A stretch of DNA of 64,000 nt from Pseudomonas promysalinigenes (GCF_014269025.2 NZ_CP077094.1:3038001-3102000); one strand, 5' to 3'. Positions 38,461 to 47,351 are shown, counted from the first letter of the stretch. The notes: generated from the sequence alone by a model not told the origin. Translations and numbers: made by a program.

Positions 38461-38537
38461 GGCCGCCGCAACGATTGCAGCTATCTAAATCGTTGATTTA
38501 TGCAAGTTTTTCAGGTCTAATCCACGGCATCCGTCGT

Positions 38538-38622
38538 GCCTCGATGGTGAAATTGGTAGACACATCGCACTTAAAATGCGCCGCCTAACGGCGTCCCGGT
38601 TCGAGTCCGGGTCGAGGCACCA
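38538..38622 (+). tRNA. tRNA-Leu(TAA)
   Basis: 85 nt with CCA encoded. Acceptor GCCTCGA/TCGAGGC, long variable arm CGCCTAACGGCG-like, anticodon loop CTTAAAA with TAA, T-arm GGTTCGAGTCC. Confidence 0.97.
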
Positions 38623-38671
38623 TCCTAGACAGCAGGCAAGAGCCCGGCCGCTGATCCCTGAATTCGTCGAA

Positions 38672-38695
38672 AAGGCGCCCTCGCGGCGCCTTTTT
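38672..38695 (+). terminator. Terminator of tRNA-Leu
   Basis: GGCGCC-CTCGC-GGCGCC followed by TTTTT, 50 bases after the tRNA. Confidence 0.85.
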
Positions 38696-38760
38696 GCTGT
38701 CCGGCAGGTTTTAGCGCAGCTGCTAAAGTGGAACTTGTCTCTATTTTTCGGTACGCAACC

Positions 38761-39174
38761 ATGCGCTATTCACTGTTGGCCGGCCAACGCGACTTATTTC
38801 TACTGCTTGCTCGCGTGCTATTGATGGTGCTTTTCGTAGTTTCAGGCTGGGCCAAGCTCACGGGCTTCGACGGCACTGTAGCCTACATGACCTCGCTGGG
38901 CGCACCCGCTCCCATGGTGGCGGCAGCGGTCGCGGTGGTGATGGAGTTCATCGTGGGAATTTTGCTGATACTGGGTTTCTATACCCGTCCGTTGGCGTTG
39001 CTGTTCGTGTTGTTCGTGCTGGGCACCGCGCTGATTGGCCATCCCTTCTGGAACATGGTCGACCCAGAGCGCGCCGCCAACATGACGCAATTTCTGAAAA
39101 ACCTCAGCATCTGTGGCGGCCTGCTGGCCTTGGCAGCCAGCGGCCCAGGACGCTTCTCGATCGACGGGCGCTGA
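38761..39174 (+). CDS. DoxX-family membrane protein
   Basis: 137 residues, four helices, with LARVLLMVLFVVSGWAKLTGFDGTVAYMTSLGAP, the DoxX/MauE-like core, and HPFWNMVDPERAANMTQFLKNLSICGGLL. Members of this family are linked to quinone or thiol redox in the membrane; the role here is unknown. The start is the ATG at 38761. Confidence 0.85.
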   Translation: MRYSLLAGQRDLFLLLARVLLMVLFVVSGWAKLTGFDGTVAYMTSLGAPAPMVAAAVAVVMEFIVGILLILGFYTRPLALLFVLFVLGTALIGHPFWNMVDPERAANMTQFLKNLSICGGLLALAASGPGRFSIDGR

Positions 39175-39175
39175 T

Positions 39176-39364
39176 TCAGTCGTCCAAATCATCACGCCAT
39201 GCTGGGTGGTCGTACTCATCGTCGTCGAGGTCATCCAGCAAGTCGCCCTCGATCTCGTCCTCGGCGCCTTGAGCATCCGCTTCTAACTCGAACTCTTCAT
39301 CAAGGAATTCTCGATCAAGCAGGTGATCGTGCTCAGGCTCGTGCAAGTCGTTTTCGTCGCGCAT
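39176..39364 (-). CDS. Small very acidic protein
   Basis: 62 residues, about half Asp/Glu (for example DDLDDDEYDHPAW). No signal. AGGAG upstream of the ATG at 39364. It might be a metal- or protein-binding peptide; not recognised. Convergent with the doxX gene, only one base apart. Confidence 0.6.
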   Translation of the reverse strand: MRDENDLHEPEHDHLLDREFLDEEFELEADAQGAEDEIEGDLLDDLDDDEYDHPAWRDDLDD

Positions 39365-39488
39365 GATGGCTCCTGGTCGTGTGGCATGCTTGTATAGGCC
39401 CATAGCCGCTGAAGGTCAATCCATCGCGGTTAATGCTGAGTTAACCGGCCTCCCTCAGTATTCAATCGCTCCCTTCAGAACGTTTATC

Positions 39489-39513
39489 GCCCGCCTTGCT
39501 GCGGGCTTTTTTT
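39489..39513 (+). terminator. Orphan terminator 1
   Basis: GCCCGC-CTTGCT-GCGGGC followed by seven T. No protein gene precedes it on the plus strand, which suggests a short non-coding transcript. Confidence 0.8.
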
Positions 39514-39608
39514 CCGGATGAGAAACGCCGCACGCCCAGTACACGTTAAATTCACGATTCAATGACAAGTGCTGAGGCAATCTGATTGTGCTCCGTACGT
39601 TCTTTAGG

Positions 39609-39639
39609 CCCGCCTCTGTTTGGCGGGTTTTCTTTTTTG
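39609..39639 (+). terminator. Orphan terminator 2
   Basis: CCCGCC-TCTGTTT-GGCGGG followed by TTTTCTTTTTT, again without a gene upstream on this strand. Confidence 0.8.
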
Positions 39640-39703
39640 GAACTGTGAACCCGCGCACATGCTGTATTGGTGCGGGGTATTTAAAGAGCATGATCTCGAT
39701 ATA

Positions 39704-39719
39704 CTGTACATAAATACAG
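39704..39719. promoter_or_regulatory. LexA (SOS) box upstream of PL7 gene
   Basis: CTGTACATAAATACAG, a CTGT-N8-ACAG site. It overlaps a possible -10 TATACT (39700-39705). The PL7 gene begins 108 bases downstream, with a GGCAG-type hairpin (39779-39802) in the presumed leader. Confidence 0.75.
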
Positions 39720-39826
39720 TGCCGCCAATCTTCCCGCTGACGCTCAAACAATCCGACGGGAAGCGAATCGATGCTTGAGGCCTGGCAGGAGTCTGCCAAG
39801 CCAATCATTTATCGGCAGGAGGGATC

Positions 39827-40501
39827 ATGACCGTAAATATCAGCAATCTAACGATCGCTACCCCGCTGGCAGCCTCCCCCACCAACCCCTATGCCTTGGA
39901 AATTAACGGTGCAGAAGCTATCGAACGTTTTCCACGTGTAGTGAAAATGCTCGATGACGGGTCGATCCAGCTGTGGGCTCCAACCAAAGGCGCGTCCAGC
40001 AAGAGTACCCACAGAACCCGTTGCGAATGGTCCGAGACACAGAATTGGACAATCGGTAGCGCGCCTGAGCATTGGAGTCGACAGACCATGTCGCTGACCA
40101 AGGTCAATTCGGCGAAAAAGGTGGTGGTCAGCCAGATGCACGTGCGTGGAGATGACAGCCCTCCACTGAAGGTGTTCTGGAACAAAGGCAACATCACATT
40201 TGGCTTCAGACAGACTTACGACCAAACCAACCCTGTCAACAGCACCCTCCTACAGGGCGTGCCACTGGGGGCGGTGTTCGACGTTATCATCCACGCCGCC
40301 GCTACAGGCGAGGTCAAGGTGACTGCCAGATGCAACGGCACCTCCAGATCGTCGAGCGGCTTACAGCTCGATCACACGTGGGCCAATCACCTATTGGAAT
40401 TTCATGGCGGGATCTACAACCAAATCGACTATTCCGAGACGACTCCCGCCGAGGATGGATCAGTTTGTATCATCAGCGCTTTGTCGCTGAGCCATGGTTG
40501 A
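39827..40501 (+). CDS. Polysaccharide lyase family 7 (alginate lyase-like) protein
   Basis: 224 residues, the jelly-roll PL7 domain alone. It shows RTRCEWSE near residue 63, the catalytic Gln/His in VVSQMHVRG (Q103, H105) and GGIYNQ with Tyr197, matching the R, Q-x-H and Y sites of alginate lyases; the FK before the tyrosine motif is FH. There is no signal peptide, unlike secreted alginate lyases. GGCAGGAGGG is a strong ribosome site. With the LexA box upstream it would be made on DNA damage and stay inside the cell unless it is released by lysis. The substrate is not certain. Confidence 0.75.
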   Translation: MTVNISNLTIATPLAASPTNPYALEINGAEAIERFPRVVKMLDDGSIQLWAPTKGASSKSTHRTRCEWSETQNWTIGSAPEHWSRQTMSLTKVNSAKKVVVSQMHVRGDDSPPLKVFWNKGNITFGFRQTYDQTNPVNSTLLQGVPLGAVFDVIIHAAATGEVKVTARCNGTSRSSSGLQLDHTWANHLLEFHGGIYNQIDYSETTPAEDGSVCIISALSLSHG

Positions 40502-40622
40502 ATACCGAGCCGCCCTCTACCATCGCGGCTAGCGCAGGCATTTGGTCATTGATCCGATAACTAACCCAAACCACAAAGGTCAGCTAAAGTTTAAGTGGTA
40601 CAAGCACCGTGGGGTGACGATC

Positions 40623-40943
40623 ATGTTGAAACAAGAAGCGGATGAGGTGATCGAGCGTATTCGGGAAGATCTGAAAAGGCATGGGGTGGTGATCGGTTTC
40701 GACCCAGTGCTAACACAGCAGGGGTTTGGGTGCGATCTAGACTACCTGGAGCCTCAAGTCAGCGAGGATCCAGAGAAGCGCGTCCTGTGCATCGTCATAC
40801 ATGATGAAGGATTGTGGACTCAACTCAAGCAGGGCTCCGTTCATCGATGTGTCGTTAGTGAATGCAACGGTAAGATCTTTGGTGTGCCCGTCATCATTGA
40901 ACCCCAGCCAGATGACTCATACACGATCCAGTACCGGTCCTGA
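40623..40943 (+). CDS. Unknown small protein
   Basis: 106 residues, with an N-terminal helix (LKQEADEVIERIREDLKRHG) and a mixed rest; no signal. It follows the PL7 gene after 121 bases and is ended by a hairpin at 40955-40980. Not recognised. Confidence 0.55.
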   Translation: MLKQEADEVIERIREDLKRHGVVIGFDPVLTQQGFGCDLDYLEPQVSEDPEKRVLCIVIHDEGLWTQLKQGSVHRCVVSECNGKIFGVPVIIEPQPDDSYTIQYRS

Positions 40944-40954
40944 AACTTCAATGC

Positions 40955-40980
40955 CAACCTGCCTGAGGGCAGGTTGCTTT
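40955..40980 (+). terminator. Hairpin after the unknown gene
   Basis: CAACCTGCC-TGAG-GGCAGGTTG, followed by a weak T-run. Confidence 0.65.
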
Positions 40981-41169
40981 GGGCAGGGAAAATCAATCAA
41001 GTGGCCCCCGCAGGTAGCGACCAGCCGGGGGCAAACTTTATGAATCACATTGAAGTTGCAAGAAGGGTTCGTTTTAAAAGCGTTGAAAATCGTAAGTGAG
41101 CGTTGAGCGCACTCCTCCTCGCGCTGTCTTGATACTACATGTCCAGCTCTCAAGACTTTTCACGAGACC

Positions 41170-41439
41170 CTAACGCATGCCGTATCGACTGGGCGGTTTT
41201 TTAGGTGAACTTCGGCTTGCAGGTCCGGCGTCAGGTGGGTCGATGGCGCGCCTGCGTTGCATCTCGGCATATTCGATCCAGTGAGCAAAAGCCTCGCGGT
41301 GACGACGGCAAGTTTCGTCCCAATCGATATGCTCCATCTGCTCGTAAGCGATCTGCTTCATGGTATCTGCCGCCAGATCACTCAATGCTTTGAGAGCTTG
41401 GTACGCCTGATATTGGCGCTCATGTTTATCATGACTCAT
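41170..41439 (-). CDS. Unknown small protein
   Basis: 89 residues, mainly helical (HERQYQAYQALKALSDLAADTMKQIAY), with a basic, Pro-rich tail. No known motif. Base use resembles the core. Confidence 0.5.
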   Translation of the reverse strand: MSHDKHERQYQAYQALKALSDLAADTMKQIAYEQMEHIDWDETCRRHREAFAHWIEYAEMQRRRAIDPPDAGPASRSSPKKPPSRYGMR

Positions 41440-41618
41440 GAGAAGTGATCCCCAAGCTATTGATAGTCAGTCCTATCAAACCGACCCTAAGCAGCGGGAT
41501 GAAGGTTCCAGAATTGCGTTAAAAACCGATGAGCGACACCAACATTCATCGCAACAAACAAAATGCTCAATCATCATTTGATGCAGATGCGCCTTAGACA
41601 TGGTTTTTTGAGCACAAA

Positions 41619-41649
41619 AGAAAAACCCCGCAGACGTTAATCTGCGGGG
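41619..41649 (-). terminator. Terminator of tRNA-Cys
   Basis: CCCCGCAGA and TCTGCGGGG around a 6-base loop, with a T-run on the minus strand. Confidence 0.85.
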
Positions 41650-41660
41650 CTTTCGAATGG

Positions 41661-41734
41661 TGGAGGCCGAGGTCGGAATCGAACCGGCGTAGACGGATTT
41701 GCAATCCGGAGCATAACCACTTTGCTACTCGGCC
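41661..41734 (-). tRNA. tRNA-Cys(GCA)
   Basis: 74 nt with CCA. Anticodon loop ATTGCAAAT with GCA, T-arm GGTTCGATTCC, acceptor GGCCGAG/CTCGGCC. Confidence 0.97.
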
Positions 41735-41887
41735 TCAAAGTTCGGAGCTAGCTGCTTGCGCTTTGCTATCTCCTTGAAACACCGCGTCTTTTCAGAGCTT
41801 GCTGCGTTTCGATGGGCGCCATTATGTCTACATTCCTGCAACCTTGCAACCCCCTGAACAGAAAAAAATTTCAGCGGGTTCAAGGTG

Positions 41888-42907
41888 TTAGCGCAAGCGG
41901 CTGAGTTTGCTCCACAGCCCCACCAAAGCGTTCTCGATGCTGCCGCTGGCAGCCATGCCTATTCGCTCTTGCAAGCTCTTGCGCTCGGCGTAATGCAGGT
42001 GGAACAGATTGGCCGTGCGAGCGCGGTCACTGAGGTACTCGTCACTGGTCTGCAACTCATCGACCAGCTTGCGATTGAGTGCAGCAACACCCAGCCAGAC
42101 CTCCCCCGTCGCCACTTCGTCGATATGCAGCTGCGGACGATAGCGGGCTACGAAATCCTTGAACAGCTGGTGAGTGACGTCGAGGTCTTCCTGGAACTTC
42201 TCCCGGCCCTTCTCGGTGTTCTCGCCAAACACAGTGAGGGTGCGCTTGTACTCGCCAGCTGTCAGCACTTCGAAATCGATGTCGTGCTTCTTCAGCAGGC
42301 GGTTGACATTGGGCAACTGCGCCACCACGCCGATCGAACCCAACACGGCGAAGGGGGCACTGACGATCTTCTCGCCAATGCAAGCCATCATGTATCCACC
42401 GCTGGCCGCGACTTTGTCGATGCACACCGTGAGCGGAATGCCGGCTTGACGGATGCGCGCCAGCTGCGAGGCTGCCAAGCCGTAACTGTGAACCAGGCCG
42501 CCCCCACTTTCGAGGCGCAGCACCACTTCATCATGCGGAGTGGCCAGAGTAAGCAGTGCGGTGATCTCGTTACGCAGGCTTTCGGTGGCCGAAGCCTTGA
42601 TGTCGCCATCGAAGTCGAGCACGAACACTCGGCCCTTCTCTTGGCCTTTGCCTTTGTGCTGCTTTTTTTCCGCCTTGGCCTGCTGTTTGCGCAGCGCCTT
42701 AAGCTGCGCTTTGTCTAGCAAGCCGCTTTCCAGGCGCTCGCGCAGCTCTTTGTAGAATTCGTTTAGGCGGGTGACCTGTAGCTGCCCACCCGCCTTGCGC
42801 CGCCCCTTGCCGCGCAAACCAGCGACAGCAGAGAGCACCACCAGGATAGCGATCACCAGCGTGGCGGTTTTGGCGAGGAAGCTTGCGTATTCAGCAAGAA
42901 ACTCCAC
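41888..42907 (-). CDS. sohB: SohB, inner-membrane S49 protease
   Basis: 339 residues. An N-terminal membrane anchor (ATLVIAILVVLSAVAGL) precedes a charged linker and the S49 peptidase domain: ESGGGLVHSYG, the nucleophile serine in DKVAASGGYMMA, and the lysine base in TAGEYKRTLTVF. SohB is a SppA paralogue with the active site on the periplasmic side; it degrades leftover or faulty periplasmic peptides. Confidence 0.92.
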   Translation of the reverse strand: MEFLAEYASFLAKTATLVIAILVVLSAVAGLRGKGRRKAGGQLQVTRLNEFYKELRERLESGLLDKAQLKALRKQQAKAEKKQHKGKGQEKGRVFVLDFDGDIKASATESLRNEITALLTLATPHDEVVLRLESGGGLVHSYGLAASQLARIRQAGIPLTVCIDKVAASGGYMMACIGEKIVSAPFAVLGSIGVVAQLPNVNRLLKKHDIDFEVLTAGEYKRTLTVFGENTEKGREKFQEDLDVTHQLFKDFVARYRPQLHIDEVATGEVWLGVAALNRKLVDELQTSDEYLSDRARTANLFHLHYAERKSLQERIGMAASGSIENALVGLWSKLSRLR

Positions 42908-43103
42908 ATTGACTCCTTATGAACCTGCGCCAGATTGGCGCGAAACTCTTGCAAGCATACCGTTGAGCCCCTGCCATCGCCAGCTGATGGTAAACGTCAG
43001 CAACACAGTTCAAACAACCTTTTCAAACGCTTGTATGTTTTTTCGTTGACAGCCTCTCTAGCGCATCCTAACCTCGCAGCAACCTTCAACGCCGGATACA
43101 CCA

Positions 43104-43814
43104 GTGGGCAATCTTTACCTGATCCGACACGGCCAGGCTTCCTTCGGTGCAGATGACTACGACGTCCTCTCGCCTGTGGGCGTGCGCCAGAGCCAGGCAC
43201 TGGGTGAACACCTCGGCCAAGTCGGGTTGCGTCTGGATCGTTGCATTGCCGGTAGCCTGCGGCGCCAGCAGGACACCGCGCGGCATGCGGTGCAGGCGCT
43301 GAGCACCTTCGGCGGCCCAGTCCCAAACATTGAGACCGACCCGGCCTTCAATGAGTTCGACGCCGACGGCGTGATTCGTGCCCTGCTGCCAGGCCTGCTA
43401 ATTGAAGAGCCACACGCCGGTGAAGTACTGCGTAATGCTGCGCAGCACCGCAGCGAGTTCCAGCGCCTATTCGCGCTCATGGTCCAGCGTTGGCACGCTG
43501 GTGATCACAGCGATGGCGAGCTGGAGACCTGGCAGGCCTTCATCGGCCGGGTCGAAGGCGGCTTGCAGCGGGTGCTAAGCACCGCAGGCAGCGGCGACAA
43601 CATTGCCGTCTTCACCTCCGGTGGCACCATCGCCGCTCTGCTACACCTGATAACCCGGATCACTCCCAGCCAGGCCTTTGCGCTGAACTGGCAGATCATC
43701 AACACGTCACTGAGCCAGCTGAAGTTCCGCGGCCGTGACGTGGCACTGGCTTCCTTCAACAGCCAAGCACATGTGCTGCTGTTGAGGGCGCCGGAGCTCA
43801 TCACCTACCGTTGA
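43104..43814 (+). CDS. Histidine phosphatase (phosphoglycerate mutase-like)
   Basis: 236 residues from a GTG. The phosphohistidine motif LYLIRHGQASFG, then RQSQALGEHL, SLRRQQDTAR and the second histidine region AVFTSGGTIAALLHL (in which the usual GH is GG). Close to the branch found with SCP2 and acyl-CoA-type genes. Substrate is not known. It leads a group of four co-directional genes. Confidence 0.83.
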   Translation: MGNLYLIRHGQASFGADDYDVLSPVGVRQSQALGEHLGQVGLRLDRCIAGSLRRQQDTARHAVQALSTFGGPVPNIETDPAFNEFDADGVIRALLPGLLIEEPHAGEVLRNAAQHRSEFQRLFALMVQRWHAGDHSDGELETWQAFIGRVEGGLQRVLSTAGSGDNIAVFTSGGTIAALLHLITRITPSQAFALNWQIINTSLSQLKFRGRDVALASFNSQAHVLLLRAPELITYR

Positions 43815-43869
43815 GCCCGGCTTGTTTGTCCCTGCGGGGATGCGAATATCACTCTATAAGGAATGCACC

Positions 43870-44187
43870 ATGACCTCCGTAGCTGATGCCGTGAAAAAGA
43901 TGCAAGAGAAGTTCAACCCGTCCGCTGCTGCCGGCCTGGACTTGGTGTACGGCTTCAACATCACTGACGAAAACAAGCACTACGCGCTGATCATCAAGGA
44001 TGGCACGTGCGACCTGCAGGAAGGCGAGAACCCAGACGCCAATTGCACGCTGGTAATGGACAGCGAGACTCTCAAGGGGATCGTAAGCGGTGAAACGGAC
44101 GGCATGCAGGCGTTCATGGGTGGCAAGCTGCGCGTTGAAGGCGACATGATGCTGTCGATGAAACTCAGCGAGCTGTTCCCTGCCTGA
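43870..44187 (+). CDS. SCP2 sterol-binding-fold protein
   Basis: 105 residues: VADAVKKMQEKFNPSAAAGLDLVYGF, LVMDSETLKGIVSGETDGMQAFMGGKLRVEGDMMLSMKL, the complete SCP2 lipid-transfer fold. In bacteria it probably carries acyl chains or lipids rather than sterols. It ends with a strong terminator and precedes the phosphotransferase, a familiar group in Pseudomonas. Confidence 0.9.
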   Translation: MTSVADAVKKMQEKFNPSAAAGLDLVYGFNITDENKHYALIIKDGTCDLQEGENPDANCTLVMDSETLKGIVSGETDGMQAFMGGKLRVEGDMMLSMKLSELFPA

Positions 44188-44211
44188 ACGGGTGCTTTAC
44201 TGCTCCCTATG

Positions 44212-44243
44212 AAAACCGAAGCCTGAGCGGCTTCGGTTTTTTT
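44212..44243 (+). terminator. Rho-independent terminator
   Basis: ACCGAAGCC-TGAGC-GGCTTCGGT plus seven T. Confidence 0.9.
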
Positions 44244-44372
44244 ATGCCCAGCATTCGGTGCGGTGATCGCCCAGCAACACGCTGGCCTATAGGGTACATG
44301 GCACGCTTGTTCCAATGCTGCCAGGCCATTAGATTAACCAATAGTCCTTGCGCCAGAAAATAAGGAAAACGC

Positions 44373-45440
44373 ATGACCCTCACCGATCAGTCCACCCAGG
44401 TACGTCCCGGCGAAGAAGTCGACGCAGCGGTCATAGACCCTTATTTGAAAAGCCACATTCCGGGCCTTGAGGGTACACCACGCATCAGTCAGTTTCCTGG
44501 TGGTGCGTCCAACCTCACCTATTTGGTCAGTTACCCAAGCCGTGAATTCGTACTGCGCCGCCCCCCTTTCGGCCAAAAAGCCAAATCGGCCCACGATATG
44601 GGCCGCGAGTTTCGCATCCTCAACCAACTCAACAGCGGCTTCCCTTACTGCCCCAAGGCCTATGCCCACTGCACCGACAATTCGTTGATCGGCAGTGAGT
44701 TCTACGTCATGGAGCGGGTGGAAGGCGTAATTCTGCGTTCAGACATTCCCCCGGAGCTCGGGTTGGACGCCAAACGAACCGAAGCTTTGTGCAAAAGCTT
44801 CATCGATCGCTTGGTCGAGTTGCACCAGGTGGACTATCGCGCCTGTGGTCTGCAAGACCTGGGCAAGCCGCAAGGCTATGTACAACGCCAGATCGAAGGC
44901 TGGACCAGCCGCTACGAAAAAGCCATGACTGCGGATGCGCCTCGCTGGGAAAAGGTGATCAACTGGCTCCAGGATAAAATGCCTGCCGACCACCCACGTC
45001 CAGGCATCGTGCACAACGACTACCGCTTCGACAACGTGATCCTCGACGCCAATAACCCCATGCGCATCATCGGCGTGCTCGACTGGGAAATGGCTACCCT
45101 AGGCGACCCCCTGATGGATCTGGGCAACAGCTTGGCCTACTGGATCGAAGCCGGGGACCCTGCGCCTGTGCAACTGATGCGCCGCCAACCCAGCAACGCG
45201 CCCGGCATGCTCACTCGGCGCCAGTTCGTCGATTACTACGCTGAGCGCGCCGGTATCCGCCTGGACAATTTCGATTATTACTACTGCTATGGCCTGTTCC
45301 GCCTGGCCGGTATCGTTCAGCAAATCTATTACCGCTACCACCACGGCCAGACCCAGGACAAACGCTTCGCCCAGTTCATTCACATGAACCGGCTGCTGGA
45401 GCAGATGAGCCTGCAAGTCATCGGCACATCCCCACTTTGA
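44373..45440 (+). CDS. Phosphotransferase-family protein (ACAD10/11-like kinase fold)
   Basis: 355 residues of the aminoglycoside-phosphotransferase/ACAD10-type kinase fold. GGASNLTYLVSY glycine-rich loop, the Brenner motif IVHNDYRFDNVI (catalytic Asp), and VLDWEMATLGDPLMDLG for metal binding. In eukaryotic and bacterial relatives such kinases phosphorylate 4-hydroxy acyl-CoAs. The SDR gene follows after 23 bases, so the two probably act in one lipid-catabolic pathway. Confidence 0.85.
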   Translation: MTLTDQSTQVRPGEEVDAAVIDPYLKSHIPGLEGTPRISQFPGGASNLTYLVSYPSREFVLRRPPFGQKAKSAHDMGREFRILNQLNSGFPYCPKAYAHCTDNSLIGSEFYVMERVEGVILRSDIPPELGLDAKRTEALCKSFIDRLVELHQVDYRACGLQDLGKPQGYVQRQIEGWTSRYEKAMTADAPRWEKVINWLQDKMPADHPRPGIVHNDYRFDNVILDANNPMRIIGVLDWEMATLGDPLMDLGNSLAYWIEAGDPAPVQLMRRQPSNAPGMLTRRQFVDYYAERAGIRLDNFDYYYCYGLFRLAGIVQQIYYRYHHGQTQDKRFAQFIHMNRLLEQMSLQVIGTSPL

Positions 45441-45463
45441 TGCCAGACAACAAGGAAACCAGC

Positions 45464-46231
45464 ATGCCCAAGACTTCACTGTTCGACCTCGACGGCAAGA
45501 TCGCCTTCGTCTCCGGTGCCAGCCGTGGTATCGGCGAAGCCATTGCCCATTTGCTGGCTCAGCAGGGTGCCCACGTGATCGTTTCCAGTCGCAAGCTGGA
45601 GGGCTGCCAGCAGGTGGCCGACGCCATTATCGCCGCAGGCGGGAAGGCAACCCCCATCGCTTGCCACATCGGTGAAATGGATCAGATACAGCAAGTGTTT
45701 GCCGGCATTGGCGAACAGTTCGGGCGACTGGATATTCTCGTCAACAATGCTGCGACCAACCCGCAGTTCTGCAACGTGCTCGACACGGACCCTAATGCGT
45801 TTCAAAAAACCGTCGATGTGAATATTCGTGGCTATTTCTTCATGTCGGTAGAAGCCGGCAAGCTGATGCGCAAGCACGGTGGTGGCAGCATCATCAACGT
45901 GGCCTCGATCAACGGCGTTACGCCCGGCTTGTTCCAGGGCATCTACTCGGTGACCAAGGCAGCAGTGATCAACATGACCAAAGTGTTTGCCAAGGAGTGC
46001 GCGCAATTTGGCATTCGCTGCAACGCCCTGCTGCCAGGGCTGACCGACACCAAGTTCGCCTCCGCGCTGGTGAAGAACGATGCCATCCTCAACACCTCAC
46101 TGCAGCAGATTCCACTCAAGCGCGTTGCGGACCCCAAGGAAATGGCCGGGGCGGTGCTGTATTTGGCCAGCGACGCCTCCAGCTATACCACCGGCACTGC
46201 GCTGAATGTCGACGGGGGTTTCCTGTCCTGA
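45464..46231 (+). CDS. Short-chain dehydrogenase/reductase
   Basis: 255 residues, classical SDR: FVSGASRGIGEAIAHLL, NNAATNPQF, and the active site YSVTKAAVINM, ending in TGTALNVDGGFLS. It matches the SDR that goes with the ACAD10-type phosphotransferase. Probably oxidises or reduces a 3-hydroxyacyl intermediate. The ATG at 45464 follows AAGGA. Confidence 0.88.
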   Translation: MPKTSLFDLDGKIAFVSGASRGIGEAIAHLLAQQGAHVIVSSRKLEGCQQVADAIIAAGGKATPIACHIGEMDQIQQVFAGIGEQFGRLDILVNNAATNPQFCNVLDTDPNAFQKTVDVNIRGYFFMSVEAGKLMRKHGGGSIINVASINGVTPGLFQGIYSVTKAAVINMTKVFAKECAQFGIRCNALLPGLTDTKFASALVKNDAILNTSLQQIPLKRVADPKEMAGAVLYLASDASSYTTGTALNVDGGFLS

Positions 46232-46282
46232 TGGGCAATGGCCACGTCACGGCGACCCGCGACGTGGCCCACAGCACAAACG

Positions 46283-46633
46283 TCACAAGCAGGTCGCCGC
46301 CGCCGCTCGACGCTGCAAGGCCATGCTGTCATTTTTTTGCGCGAAGTAATCCACCCGCGTGCCGCCAGCCTGCGGATATACATCGACGAACGACTCAGCT
46401 TCGCGGGTATAAACAGTCAAACCGCCCTGCTTGCGCGGCTGCAGGTAGCCTCCAGCGTCATCGCCGAATACCTCCTCCTTCTGCCAACTGAACTGAATGC
46501 ACTGAGCCACCAGCTCCGGCGCCTTCTGCGAATCGAGCCGAGCCACAGGTTTGCCGGCGCGCGCCGCCTCCATGGTCGCGCTCGCGCAACCGACCAATAC
46601 CAGCGCCGCAGCCATCGGCAGAATTGCTCGCAT
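46283..46633 (-). CDS. Small lipoprotein
   Basis: 116 residues. Signal LPMAAALVLVGC, Cys16 acylation, then a compact domain with one more cysteine pair (VAQCIQFSW, AAATCL). Unknown. Divergent from the RcnB-like gene, sharing a 103-base promoter region. Confidence 0.62.
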   Translation of the reverse strand: MRAILPMAAALVLVGCASATMEAARAGKPVARLDSQKAPELVAQCIQFSWQKEEVFGDDAGGYLQPRKQGGLTVYTREAESFVDVYPQAGGTRVDYFAQKNDSMALQRRAAAATCL

Positions 46634-46736
46634 GTTCCATCCTCGGGGCAAAAAAAAGAAAGCGACTCTAGCACTGCAAAGGAATTGTCCCAAGCAGGCC
46701 GCTGTCGCAGATAGTAACCGAACAAAGGAGAGCTCC

Positions 46737-47030
46737 ATGCAATTCAAACATCTTCTACCCGCCCTGTTGATTGCCAGCTTGCCCGTAGTGAGCTTTGCTG
46801 CCCCTTCGGCAGAAGAGAGCGTCAAGGCGCCTGAAACCCACAACCGCGAACTGAAGGTCGGAGATAAAGCGCCAGACCAGTACAAGCGCGATGAAAACGC
46901 CATCACCAACTGGAAAGCCAAAGGCCTGCCCGCTCCAGAGAAAGAAAGCCACTGGGTACGCATGGGTGACCATTACGTGCTGATCCAGATCACCAATGGC
47001 GTGGTGCTGGCGATCCACCCCGCTTCCTAA
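46737..47030 (+). CDS. RcnB-family periplasmic protein
   Basis: 97 residues with a signal peptide (LLPALLIASLPVVSFA). The mature part LKVGDKAPDQYKRDENAITNWKAKGLP..., SHWVRMGDHYVLIQITNGVVLAI is the RcnB fold, first described for nickel/cobalt homeostasis. It may bind or sense metal in the periplasm. Strong AGGAGA precedes. Confidence 0.82.
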   Translation: MQFKHLLPALLIASLPVVSFAAPSAEESVKAPETHNRELKVGDKAPDQYKRDENAITNWKAKGLPAPEKESHWVRMGDHYVLIQITNGVVLAIHPAS

Positions 47031-47053
47031 GGTTGCCCAAACTCAGCCTCAAC

Positions 47054-47096
47054 GCCGTGCAAGCATGCCTCTCATCGCTCGCACGGCATTTTTTTG
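47054..47096 (+). terminator. Terminator after the RcnB-like gene
   Basis: GCCGTGC (47054-47060) and GCACGGC (47081-47087) around a 20-base loop, then seven T. Confidence 0.65.
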
Positions 47097-47177
47097 CACG
47101 CCCTGGAAACCAATTGGATCGATCCCAGTCTCAGTAGGTGTCCCGTAAACCTATACAGATCAAGGACCTATAAACCG

Positions 47178-47351
47178 ATGACCCGCTTCGCAAGCTGTTC
47201 GCTGATTGCTGCCTTTCTGCTTTTGTCAGGTTGCTATCACCACCACCATCGTGATGACGGCGGCTGGCGCGATGACGACCGCGGCCATCGCCACCATCAT
47301 CGGCATGACCGCGACGATGACGATCGCCAATGGCGCGGCGGCCGTTACTGA
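47178..47351 (+). CDS. His/Asp-rich small lipoprotein
   Basis: 57 residues. Signal ASCSLIAAFLLLSGC with Cys20 acylation, followed by YHHHHRDDGG and alternating H, D and R, which strongly suggests metal binding in the envelope. It lies between the RcnB-like and the glycine-zipper genes. Unnamed. Confidence 0.65.
   Translation: MTRFASCSLIAAFLLLSGCYHHHHRDDGGWRDDDRGHRHHHRHDRDDDDRQWRGGRY

Larger units (their letters stand above)
39365..39703. other. Gene-free stretch with two tandem terminators
   Basis: Between the acidic-protein gene and the LexA box. A frame open on the minus strand (39455-39808) would run through both hairpins and the SOS box, so it is not taken as a gene. The two rightward terminators suggest up to two small RNAs at about 39420-39510 and 39515-39640. 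Confidence 0.45.

Noticed and set aside
39455..39808. Minus-strand frame of 117 codons
   Set aside because: It would span two terminators and the LexA box and has no ribosome site.
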